Source: Phytophthora colocasiae (lineage: Eukaryota; Oomycota; Peronosporomycetes; Peronosporales; Peronosporaceae). From it: DNA of 64,000 nucleotides. Each line of letters starts with the position of its first letter. Positions within the stretch are counted from its first letter, which is position 1. The notes beneath the pieces were generated by a model. The model was not told where the DNA came from, searched no databases, and worked only from the letters and a program-made list of their open reading frames with translations. The translations under genes and the position numbers were made by a program. Where the stretch lies: positions 2,790,001 through 2,854,000 of the forward strand of contig JAGKQI010000100.1 of the NCBI GenBank assembly GCA_018806915.1, read 5' to 3'. Shown here one piece after another: positions 31,078 to 40,699 of the stretch.

Positions 31078-31989
31078 TTACAGAGTGAACTTACTGTTGC
31101 CGTCCTCGTCGCAGATACCGAAATGTGCCTCAAAGACCGTATCGGTGCGTGATGGCAAGTCGAACATCTGGAAGTAGTGACTACGTGACGCGTCCAGATT
31201 GGCGGCGGCCCACGTCATGTAGTCCGAGTAGAACTGCTGAGCACCGGCGACGGATCCGGTGTTTCCATCGGCGGATCCTGCACTGGGCCAACCCGTCTCG
31301 GTGATGGCCAGCTTGTCGGCCAGACCGGGGAAGCGCGACTCGGTGTCACTTCCCTGCAGCTCCGTCCACTCGTCGGACACGAGTGTGATGGCGTCGGCCA
31401 CGGCGGTGTCGGCCGTGAAGACGGGCTGGATGTTGACACCCACGACATCGCAGGCTGTGAAGAGGTCGGCGAGGCCCGAGATGGTGCTGTAGCGAGACGA
31501 GTCGAGCATCTCGGTGTTGCGCTGCACGGTGCCGACGGCCACGTTGGGCAGCGCCTCCTGCAGCTGGGAGATGTACGTGAGCATCTCGGATGGTACGGCG
31601 TCGACGGAGGCCAAGTTCTCGTTGCCGACGAAGATCTGGATGACGCTGGCGGATCCGTTGGAGAGTGCTCCAGCCGAGATGGCGGCTGTGACGTAGTCGG
31701 CCGTGGCGCTTGGGTTGTCGTTGTCGAAAGGGACGCCGAGCGAGACGTTGAGGCCCTGCGCGATGGCGAGCGTGGCCATGTCGGCGGATCCGTATGTGGT
31801 GACGTAGGTGCGTACGAGGTCGAAACCCTTCTCCTTGATGGTCTGGAAGTCGGCGGAGATGGTGGCCTCAGTGACGGAATCGACGTGATCGGGATCGTAG
31901 CAGACACCTCCAGTGGCTGCGGCTGTGGCTTGGTTGGATGTAGCGATGATGGAGAGAGTGGAAGTAGCGAGGAACGAGAACATCTTCAT
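31078..31989 (-). CDS. Secreted GH17 beta-1,3-glucanase, intact copy
   Basis: A 303-residue frame from the ATG at 31987-31989. Residues 1-24 (MKMFSFLATSTLSIIATSNQ...) form a signal peptide. The catalytic domain shows both GH17 signatures: VGNEN, with the acid/base glutamate, near residue 125, and ITETGWPSAG, with the nucleophile glutamate, near residue 230. It ends SHYFQMFDLPSRTDTVFE...EAHFGICDEDG, the typical final (beta/alpha)8 strand with a Phe/Asp active-site phrase. It cleaves beta-1,3-glucan, either the oomycete's own wall or plant callose. The open frame extends further upstream, but that part reads through the promoter. Three truncated relatives lie in the tandem array, and this copy has no lesion. 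Confidence 0.92.
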   Translation of the reverse strand: MKMFSFLATSTLSIIATSNQATAAATGGVCYDPDHVDSVTEATISADFQTIKEKGFDLVRTYVTTYGSADMATLAIAQGLNVSLGVPFDNDNPSATADYVTAAISAGALSNGSASVIQIFVGNENLASVDAVPSEMLTYISQLQEALPNVAVGTVQRNTEMLDSSRYSTISGLADLFTACDVVGVNIQPVFTADTAVADAITLVSDEWTELQGSDTESRFPGLADKLAITETGWPSAGSADGNTGSVAGAQQFYSDYMTWAAANLDASRSHYFQMFDLPSRTDTVFEAHFGICDEDGNSKFTL

Positions 31990-32065
31990 GGTTTTGATGA
32001 GGTTGGTGGTGGGTTGTTGCAAGGACTTCTTGGAGTGGACTGTCCTGTTGATTTGCGCTTGATGT

Positions 32066-32084
32066 GGCAAAATGTGGAGTGAGC
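32066..32084 (-). promoter_or_regulatory. Inr+FPR core promoter of the intact GH17 gene
   Basis: On the minus strand GCTCACTCCACATTTTGCC closely fits the oomycete GCTCATTYYNCAWTTT core promoter, about 77 bases upstream of the ATG. In the three array copies the same spot reads GTTC(C)CACTCCACATTTTTCC, so the initiator half is altered. Confidence 0.6.
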
Positions 32085-32672
32085 AATGAAGTGAACTTGG
32101 TACCAAGGTCATGGGACTGCCCGTGTCTCCTTAAGATCGAGATCGTGTAGGACACCGTCGTCAGCTCGTGTCTGTTGTGTGGCAGATGGCAGTCACCTCG
32201 GTGACAGTCGTGGCACGATTGTATGGTGCAGGTGCTACACGATATTTATTCCGAACTGTCGAGAGGATAGCCACGGAAGCCACGTGCGGCAAGCAATGGA
32301 GTGATGAATTGTAGTCCTCGATGTGTATCATCGCTAAAGTGAAAACCAATTGCCTCTCTGTTCTCAAGCTGATGTTAATTGACCAAGTTTGCCGAATTCG
32401 GTCAGTAAAGACTTAACATACAACAAGAACGTTGTGTTGCCAGCCTCTGGATGCAACGAAGTGGACCAGTTTGCACGATCACAGGGACCACAGATCCCAG
32501 AGTTAGTGAAAAGGCTAAAGGCATATCAGTTGCCAACCGGTAACAGGATAATAGACTACCCCTCTATGGCGACACCACTGTACAAAACTCGATGTTCTTA
32601 ACGGCGTTTTAACACCAGTTTCTACTACATGTAGCCAGTAGGAAATTCACCCCCAGATACTTGAGCTATCCG

Positions 32673-34871
32673 ATGGTCAATCCACAGCTGGAGGAGACGT
32701 GGGGCTTCATGGCCCCGTGGTGCCGGGCGCTGAAGCACAAACTTCAATACAGACCGACAGTGTACAGGAGTCAGAGACAGAGTCTCCAAGTATTAATCCC
32801 GCTACGACACATCGTCGAAGAAACCTTTGACTTTTATGATGGCCCAGACACATTCCAGCTCGTTCGAGAGGCGTTGGCTCTGTTGGCTGCAGTGGGTCAT
32901 GTGGACTACAATGCCTGGAGATATTTACTAGCGGAACATTGTGCTGTTCCTCTGGGTCAAAAAGGGGACGAACTTTACGAGGATGACATTCCCGTTCATT
33001 TCCAATTGGTTTTGGATCGGAATGCTATATGGCGTGGATGGACCTGGCGTTTTACACCCATAGATACTGCCGAAATGTACACCAACAGACCTTATACCGA
33101 AGACATTCTTGAATTTTTCCGGGAGGATGGTCACAGAGGAGCCTATATAGCCTGTTTGGCTCTCATCGCAACTTCCTTAGAAGAAAACGCAGCATCTGAC
33201 ATCAAGATTCCTATTCAAGTGAATTTTATACATAATTATGCAGATATGCGGTCGTTAGCGGAAATTGTGAAGGCTGAAACTCTTCTCGAGGAAAAACAGA
33301 CGACAGGTGACCAATTGGCTCGAATTGAAGCGCTTCGGTGTTCTTTCGTGTTGGAACCAACTCTAGCGGACTGCATGAAAGACGGCGTTAAACCTGACGT
33401 CTGCGAAGTATTAGGGACTATTTTGCAAGGTAACGCAGCCTATAGTTACGTTGGAGTGGAGCCGTTCATGAATGGAGTTGGAGTAGAGGAGCTTGCGCAT
33501 TTGATGAGGATACTCCTGAATTCGGATTGGCGTTCCAGTTCTTCCCGGCCATATCGGTTTGGCAAAGTCGATCTGAACACTCTTTCATGGCGGCCAAATC
33601 AAGGCCCTGAAATGGTTCTGTCGGCGTTGGCCCAGACTCGTACTACGAACACACTCGCATTGGGCTTGAGCACAGAAGACGAGGATGTACAGGAATCAGA
33701 TGTTTGGTGGAAGTGGGTCGCATACGCGTTTTTCTCCAAGCGGGCAAGGACGTGTTCAGCACTCGAACACTTGGAGCTCTTCTGGATTAATGAGATGCGA
33801 TCAAGTGACATGGAGATGTTTGCCGCTGTTGTGGCAGCTGAGAACCCTGAAGAAGTGCTTTTTCGATTCTCCTCCTGGCGTTGTTGAATCTAGGGAAGCT
33901 ACGTTACAGTCTGGATCTCGGGTTCAATGGCAATTTCCTGCACAAGACGGGGACCCACCACCACGAAGTTTGACATTAGAAGAACCTGTTCCGTTTGTTT
34001 GGACATTTAGTGATGATGGAGAAAGCGAGTGGGTGGATGCGGTTGTACCAGGCTATGGGCGGTGTCTGGTGCAGCGTAGTGACCTCATTTTCGGCAGTTC
34101 GACTTTTGTAGACAATGATGCGAAAGAGATTCTATTGCTAAAGCTCACATTTTACGAATATTCTGGAAACACCTTTGACCTTCAATGTTTCCTTTCAGTC
34201 GTCTCGTTGATGTTGAGAAGTTTGGCAATTGACAAACAAATCGATAGCGTTGATTTCAATATGGTCCTCCAGTGCTGCCCATTTCTGGAGAAATTGGTAC
34301 TCTATGATTATTCGATGGAATTTTGCTTTGATTTCAACGAATTTCACAAAACCTACCCCTACCCAGGGGTAACCTCCCCGACACATTGGCAGCTTTCAGC
34401 AATCCTGATAGTATGACCACCAGATGCCTACGCAAGCTGCGCATTTTCTTTTCAATGGACCCCTACGACGAAACCTCTGTTGGCCGTTCTGAAGCAGATG
34501 TCGGAGCTTTGTTGGAGATGCTGGAAAGGAACAACACGTTACAGTATCTCGAAGTTATCATGGACTCGTACATGAGTTCTCTGTTCGTTTGCAAAGATGA
34601 TTTTCGAAGGCTTCATCTCCAGCCGATTGCTGTACGGGAGGCACCACTTCCGATGGAATGCAAGACTGCTCTATTAAGTAACTGTCAACCCAAGAGCTCA
34701 GAGCCATTCAAGAAAGCAAGGTGTGGAGAGGTGCCATCTTCTTTGCCTTTGCTAGACAGTTTCCTTCTCTCGAGCATTTTGGCATTTGCAGCTGAACCTG
34801 TGAAGAGGAAGGTTTTCTTCACTAAGGACTGGAGCTTGACATTGCAGTATAGTCGACGTGATGTCACGTGA
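32673..34871 (+). pseudogene. LRR-like family copy C, frameshifted, 3' end hit by Gypsy-2
   Basis: The start ATG at 32673 (MVNPQLEETWGFMAPWC) opens a frame that ends early at 33885-33887. An extra T in the TTTTT run near 33860 moves the rest to another frame (about 33880-34416, DDGESEWVDAVVPGYG, CPFLEKLVL). A further switch, apparently a 19-nt deletion near 34351-34371 relative to the B copies and an inferred ancestor, moves the C-terminus to a third frame (34386-34871, NIFAFAAEPVKRKVFF-type motif LAFAAEPVKRKVFF). The final codons come from the Gypsy-2 LTR: the family tail RRDL-stop has become RRDVT-stop. It is divergent from the intact GH17 gene across a 680-bp intergenic region. It reads as a pseudogene. 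Confidence 0.75.
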
Positions 34872-35101
34872 TCTGTAGACGAACGGAGTCTTTGATAGAT
34901 AGAAGAGAAGACTTGTTGTTGGAAAAGGAAATTGAAGACTGCTGCATTGAATATATGAATCGGAGATATCCGTTACCTAGGGAGCAGGAGGGAGCGAGCA
35001 CTGTGAGCGTCGGTTGTTTCCTTGGGATCCTTTACTACGTCCGTTGCATAACGAACGGTGTTGTCAACCTTGAGTCGCGATGGCGACGCATCGTCGTCAC
35101 A
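34862..35101 (-). repeat. 3' LTR of Gypsy-2
   Basis: 240 bases, identical by eye to 40106-40345. On the plus strand it begins TGTCACGTGATCTG and ends GTCGTCACA. Confidence 0.95.
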
Positions 35102-35288
35102 ATTCCCCCCTTAGACGCGCGGTAGCGCGAGTTTTCGGTAGAGTGTCGAGGTATCGACTAATTAATCCCGTTACTTGACTAAGATTCGTCAGTGGTTCCC
35201 AAGATGGCTGAATTGTCGAATCCTGCCAGCGAACGAAATATTCTGATTTCCTGTTGCGCCTGCGGTGTTTTGTTACTGCAGCGACCAA
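35097..35288 (-). CDS. Gypsy-2 chromodomain
   Basis: A 63-residue frame with a chromodomain core: VTKHRRRNRKSEYFVRWQDS, then QPSWEPLTNLSQVTGLI. It follows the integrase ORF after a stop at 35312, so it is either a read-through/frameshift product or separated by a lesion. Confidence 0.7.
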   Translation of the reverse strand: MVAAVTKHRRRNRKSEYFVRWQDSTIQPSWEPLTNLSQVTGLISRYLDTLPKTRATARLRGEL

Positions 35289-35311
35289 GTGACCAACCGT
35301 TCCGTCAGCAG

Positions 35312-37775
35312 TCAGGAGAGGTTGAACTCGGTTAACTCGACCTGCTGAGGAATCGTAGTGGTAGGGCGGAGGAGAGATACGTGAAATTCATTGAATAGTC
35401 GAAGTCCTGGTGGTAGTTCGAGCTTGTAGCGGTCAGGACCTGTGATCTCCAAGATTCGATAAGGTCCAATAAATCTTGCCGCGAATTTCCGTGCTCCGTC
35501 AGTACCGAGGTGGTCCAGGTTAAGGTTTCGAGTGCTGAGAAGGACATCGTCACCGACTGTATATGTCGTGTGTGTCCTGTTCTTGTCGTAATTTCGCTGC
35601 CAGTTAGATTGGGCCTTAGCGATCGCATCTCGTGCTTGACTCAGGATTGTTTGTTGATGTTGGAGAAATGAAGTAGCTGCTCTTGTCTGCACACTAGGCT
35701 CTGGCATGGTGCAATCTGCAACCGAGCGTGGTTCGTATCCCAGGTCAGCCATAAAAGGCGACATTCCAATGGATTCGTGGACCCGTGAGTTGTATGCAAA
35801 CTCAGCCAGCGACAGTAATTCATCCCAGTTGTTGTGATGCGGACTAATAAAGTGGCGGAGATAGTCGATAAGCACCTTATTGGTGACCTCAGATTGGCCG
35901 TCCGTCGACGGTTTGAATGCAGTACTGAGATGAAGCTTGGTATCTTGCAACTCCATAAAATTCTTCCACAGCTTTGCAGTAAATTTCACGTCACGGTCAG
36001 ACACGATAGAGCGAGGAATTCCATGAAGACGCTGATAGAAATCACGAAAAAGCTTCGCTGTCTCCATTGTTGTCGCGCTTGTTGTCGTAGGTAGGAAATG
36101 TGCGCGCTTGCTCAATCTGTCGACAATTACAAGGATGGCATCGAAACCATTGTCTGCTTCAGGTAATTTCGTCATGAAGTCCATACTGATGTCCGTCCAG
36201 CGTTTCTCTGGAATCTCGAGGGGGTGTAGGTGGCCTGTTGGTTTACCGCGAATGTACTTGTTTCTTTGGCACATTTCGCAGCTCTCGACGTAGCTTCGGA
36301 TAAACTTCGCCATTCCCGGCCAGTAAAATTTAGATGCAACTAGGAGTTGGGTCTTGGCTTGTCCCGGATGCCCTCGAGTAGGAACATCGTGCTCCTCATG
36401 CAGCACAGTGTTTTTTAGTGCAGTATTAGCCGGAATGCATAATCGCGATGGAGCCCCAGGACGAATACGAAAGTAAAGTAGTCCATTGAGCAATTCGTAT
36501 CGCTGGAATTGGCGTGGCCTGCTGGAATTACTGGAGAGTGTGCGCCATACAGGACCAAAATGTTTATCCGAATTGTAACAGCGAGTGCACTCAGCAGTAA
36601 TGTTGACTGAAGTTTGGGTTGTTTGAGCAAATAATGCTCCTTCTTCCGCAGGTTCCAGGCTCGTGAGTGACTTCAGTAATGCTGAAAGACTTACAGCCCG
36701 ACTGCTTCCATCATTCCAGTTTGGGTTTCGAGAGATCGTGTCCGCTACAATATTCGTACTACCTGCTACCCATCGAAACTGCGGCTGAAAAAGTGCAAGC
36801 TCGTTGAGCCAACGTGCAAGGCGTTGGCTGCACGTCTGCTGTTGCAGAATGCCTTCGATGGTTCGGTGGTCGGTATTTATGAAGAATGGGCGGTCGATCA
36901 GGTATACTTTCCAGGTTCGCATTGCATGTAGCGCCGCTAGTAGCTCTTTTTCTCGCGTCGGATAGATGAGTTCTGCTTTGGAGAGTTTTCTGCCGTTGAA
37001 GGCAATTACCCGTTCGTGTCCCAAGTTGTCCAACTGAAAGAGATAGCCACCTATGGCGAAGTCGGACGCATCCACCGCAACGTGGAATGGTTTAGTAAAA
37101 TCCGGATGAGCGAGAATAGGCGGAGAAGAAAGCCTTCGCTTGAGCTCGTCGAATGCCTGCTGCTCCTTTTCACCAAATTTGATCGGATCACGGCGACTTT
37201 TTCCTTTGGTCAAGTCCGTTAACGGAGCGATCAGATCACCGAACCCCTCACAAAATCTCATCACATATACACAGGTCCCGACGAATGACTGGAGTTCTTG
37301 CTTTGTTCGTGGCGTAGGCCATTCCTGAATGACCTTGCTCTTACTGGGATCCATACGAACGCCTTCGTTGCCGATAAAATCACCCAGACACGGGATTTCC
37401 GTCGAACAAAATGTGCATTTCTCGATCTTGATGTATAATTCTTGCTCCGCACACCGACTCAACACCTTTTCCAAGGCGATTAAGTGATCATCTACGGAAT
37501 CGGAACAGGTGAACACGAATAAATCGTCAAAATATGTCTGACAACATTGCTGTAAGTCAGAGAACACTGCACGCACCAAACGATTAAAGGAGGACGGACT
37601 GCTGGATATACCCATCGGCGTCACAAGATACTCGAATAATCCGTCAGGTGTTGCGAAAGCAGTGAACGGAATAGAATCTTCTGTAAGTTTGACCTGAAAG
37701 AATCCCCACAAGAGATCCATTGCTGAAAACAGCTTTCCACCAGCCATCGCCCGGAAAATATCATCTTTTCGTGGA
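35312..37775 (-). CDS. Gypsy-2 RT, RNase H and integrase
   Basis: The 811-residue frame starts inside RT (AMDLLWGFFQVKL, LVTPMGISSSPSSF, catalytic YFDD near 37530). It continues through RNase H (FHVAVDASDFAIGGYLF, FINTDHRTIEGIL) and integrase (finger CEMCQRNK; DISMDF, VSDRDVKF, TDGQSEVTNK). It ends in the integrase tail that binds target DNA. The frame is joined upstream to the protease/RT-start ORF by a one-base deletion near 37775 (CCCATCCA run). Confidence 0.9.
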
Positions 37776-38976
37776 TGGGGTTTGCCGGTACGCGGATCTT
37801 CGTGTTGATTCCGCGAAAATCATGAACAATTCGCCACTCGCCAGTACGCTTCTTCACGCAAAATGTTGGAGCACAGTACGGCGAGCTGGAAGGTCTAATC
37901 ATCTTTGCTTCAAGCATCTCCAGAGTCCACGCACGAATAGCATCTCGCTGCTCATCGGAAACAGGAAATTGCTTGCGATGAATCAGATCATCGTCTGTCA
38001 CTTCAATTTTTGCATCCAGGCCTTCCTTGCGAGTAGGTGGCACTGCAGGAAGGTGGGAGCGAAATACTTTATCGCGAAATTTGCTCAGAAGTGGATATGC
38101 TGGAGATGTTTTTAAGTTTTCCCATGCTTGTTCTGCCTTGGTAGGTTCGTCCGTAGGATTGACAAAGAAGCAAAACTCGTTGTCGCTTTCTCGTAGGAGG
38201 CGCTTTAATTTGCTGGCGCGAACTAGTCGAGTGTTTCCGTGTTTTGATTGATATCCGTGGCGAAAGTAATACTGCGTCAGTGCTTCTTCATCGGTCACAC
38301 TAGACTGGGAAACACTAACACGTCGTCCACCTACACGTCTTGCGGGTGCCCGCGGAACACATGGGCAGAATGCGAGCGTGGTTACTCGTGAGCGAGGGAC
38401 GACTTGTTTGCGCTGCCAGTCGATATCAGGATTAGTATCCACTAGCCAAGGCATCCCCAGGAGAACATCCTTTTGCTCGGGAATGTCCAGAATAAAAGCC
38501 TTGGTACAATAAGGTTGAAATCCCTCCAAATTAAAATAAAGTTTTGCAACCCGACGAGGTATCACTCTGGTCGCGCCGCCACCAAGTCGAAGAATCAATG
38601 GCTTGGCATATTCCTGCACAGGCAATTTCAGAGTACTCGCGAGTTGTGGTGATACGGCGTTAAACGACGCACCACTATCGATAAATGCGGATACAGCTTG
38701 GTCACCAATGTGACCCTGCTGCTCCAAATAGCCATACAATTTTGTTGAAGTCGCATCAACAACCATTTTATCGTTACCGTAATTGAAGCAACGAGGTGTA
38801 GGTGGAGATGGACAACTGGCTTGACACTCAACAGCCGAATGGCCAGCGACTGCAGTGTCAATCTCGGTGGGGCGCCAGCCCACCGAGATCCCTAGTTTTT
38901 TTGTTTGCCGCCATTGCCTTGCTGCCGATCGGGGCAAGCAGGAGCAATGTGGCCGACAACGCCGCATGCATGACAC
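37776..38976 (-). CDS. Gypsy-2 protease and RT N-terminus
   Basis: This frame has the aspartic protease motif FIDSGASFNAVSP (near 38690), the protease flap region, and the RT start (PYCAPTFCVKKRTGEWRIVHDF near 37850). It then runs out of frame at about 37775. It overlaps the end of gag by about 85 bases, in a different frame, as expected for frameshift-expressed pol. Confidence 0.85.
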
Positions 38977-40022
38977 GTTGGCACGAAATTCGGCGTTTTC
39001 GTCATACTAGAACCCAGAGCCGTCTTACCCTTTCGTAGGGGTGGCTTTGCCGAGTTCGACGATGGATCGGATGTTGCGGTTGAAAGTTGGCCTGGGCCCT
39101 TCTGATTCTGCTGATTCTGATTCTGATTCTGGCGAGATTTTGCAGGTTTATGATCTTCGTTAGCGCGAGCATCCTCAAAACGCTGGGCATGCTCGATAGT
39201 CTTTTGTAGCGTTTGAGGAATATTTTGCGAGATGTGACTAGAAGTGTCAGAGCGCAAATTTTGCTGGTACAGCCAGCGTTTCACCAGTTCTGGAAGCTCG
39301 AGCGATGACTGGGAGAGCATGAGCATGAACCGAGCTGTATACTCATGTTGCGTACCAGTGACTTTAAGGTCGTGCAACTTAGAAAGCAACTTAAACTCGA
39401 AATCGCTTTCTCGAAAGCGGAGACGGATCTGCTCCTTGAACACACACCATGTTCTGGGTTGGTCACCGAGGATGTTTTTGAACTCTCGGTACCACGACAT
39501 CACATCCGGACCCAGAAAAGGGACGACCATGTCGACGAACCGGGAGTCACAGCTGTCACGTTCTACTTCGTAATCTCGTAGGTGCTCTTCTATGGCGAAA
39601 AGCCACAACTCTAGATCCTCATTGGACTTTCCATAGAACTTAGGAGGATCGGCTTTGTGCTTTTGGCGAGTTGCACGCGACTGCTGGTCAAACATGGCTC
39701 GCTGGAAATTGCTCTGCTGTTCCATGAAGGCCTGGAACTGCTGCTGCTGCAGCTGCATTGCCTGCTGCTGCATAGCGAGCATCTGCATCAGCTGACTAAC
39801 ACCACCGTCATTCATCCCCGCCCCGGAGTTCGGCATGGCCGATCCAGGAAATTGCGGTGGAGGTGACGCAGCGTTTGGTACACCTGTGACTGGTGGTACA
39901 GTAGCACCGCTTGTGCTGTGTCCAGGGTCAGATGGAGGATTCATGGGCTCGTCGTCCATACGGGGTTGCTGGCGAGGTCTCAAATTCGGCGAGTTTTCTT
40001 CGGCAGCGCGGGGTGTCTTCAT
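38892..40022 (-). CDS. Gypsy-2 gag with zinc knuckle
   Basis: A 376-residue intact frame starting MKTPRAAEENSPNLRPRQQP. It has a Pro-rich N-terminus, a Gln-rich stretch (MQLQQQQFQAFMEQQ), a capsid domain (FRESDFEFKLLSKLHDLK, YTARFMLMLSQ), then a basic Asn/Gln-rich linker. A CCHC knuckle CHACGVVGHIAPAC lies near its end. The domain order parallels Gypsy-1 gag but the sequence is clearly different, so the elements belong to different lineages. Confidence 0.88.
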   Translation of the reverse strand: MKTPRAAEENSPNLRPRQQPRMDDEPMNPPSDPGHSTSGATVPPVTGVPNAASPPPQFPGSAMPNSGAGMNDGGVSQLMQMLAMQQQAMQLQQQQFQAFMEQQSNFQRAMFDQQSRATRQKHKADPPKFYGKSNEDLELWLFAIEEHLRDYEVERDSCDSRFVDMVVPFLGPDVMSWYREFKNILGDQPRTWCVFKEQIRLRFRESDFEFKLLSKLHDLKVTGTQHEYTARFMLMLSQSSLELPELVKRWLYQQNLRSDTSSHISQNIPQTLQKTIEHAQRFEDARANEDHKPAKSRQNQNQNQQNQKGPGQLSTATSDPSSNSAKPPLRKGKTALGSSMTKTPNFVPTCHACGVVGHIAPACPDRQQGNGGKQKN

Positions 40023-40105
40023 CCAGTGGAATCGGACTTATTCGGATAGATACGGTAGTCTCTCGGAAATCGATCGTACAGAGTTTCTCACTCTAATTTC
40101 GAAAT

Positions 40106-40345
40106 TGTCACGTGATCTGTAGACGAACGGAGTCTTTGATAGATAGAAGAGAAGACTTGTTGTTGGAAAAGGAAATTGAAGACTGCTGCATTGAATATAT
40201 GAATCGGAGATATCCGTTACCTAGGGAGCAGGAGGGAGCGAGCACTGTGAGCGTCGGTTGTTTCCTTGGGATCCTTTACTACGTCCGTTGCATAACGAAC
40301 GGTGTTGTCAACCTTGAGTCGCGATGGCGACGCATCGTCGTCACA
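40106..40345 (-). repeat. 5' LTR of Gypsy-2
   Basis: 240 bases, matching 34862-35101 without visible difference. It is followed on the plus strand by the CGTGA duplication and the displaced 3' end of LRR copy C. Confidence 0.95.
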
Positions 40346-40350
40346 CGTGA

Positions 40351-40690
40351 CCTGTAATGTCGTAGCTATTGTCGACGTACATCGGACATGCACTGCCAAA
40401 TAACATATTATCGTCGAATTTGTCGTTCAGTTCAGGCTTGGTGTAAGTACATGTAAGAACATTGGTTTGTTCTGGTGTCAACTCGAAATTCCCTCCCTCT
40501 TGCTGCAATACAGATCTGCAGACGATAGCCTCTCTTGGTAAAGCTGAAACACAGATCAACAAGACATAGTAAGGAATGATTCTTGTACGGAAGTCGTCAG
40601 ACAAAAGTCAGACACTTCAAATTTGTAAGATGTTTGAGTGTTCCATGCGAGGGGTCATTATAGAAAAGACGCAGGAGCTAAGGAGGCTAT
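40351..40690 (+). other. Displaced 3' flank of LRR copy C
   Basis: The sequence from CCTGTAATGTCGTAG onward is homologous to the flanks that follow B1 and B2 (48773-48990 and 54470-54690). It contains a minus-strand frame (LICVSALPREAIVCRSVLQQ) that is also open in those flanks. The homology stops at about 40578, just after GAATG. Confidence 0.7.
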
Positions 40691-40699
40691 AGTCTACTG

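Larger units (their letters stand above)
34862..40345 (-). mobile_element. Gypsy-2: chromodomain Ty3/Gypsy element in copy C
   Basis: A 5484-bp element with 240-bp LTRs at 34862-35101 and 40106-40345, identical by eye, and target duplication CGTGA on both sides (34857-34861 and 40346-40350). The coding strand is minus. A purine tract (AAGGGGGGAAT on the minus strand, 35102-35112) borders the 3' LTR. Gene order is gag-protease-RT-RNase H-integrase-chromodomain. One clear frame break lies in pol near 37775. The element has inserted into the last codons of LRR copy C, whose 3' flank (CCTGTAATGTCGTAG) resumes at 40351. Confidence 0.95.

Noticed and set aside
31215..31907. 230-residue Pro/Ser/Arg-rich frame overlapping GH17
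   Set aside because: It is a shifted-frame shadow of GC-rich GH17 codons, and the same shadow recurs in each array copy.
34862..35125. 85-residue frame MICRRTESLIDRREDLLLEK
   Set aside because: It is an open frame within the Gypsy-2 LTR that repeats at 40112; LTRs are non-coding here.
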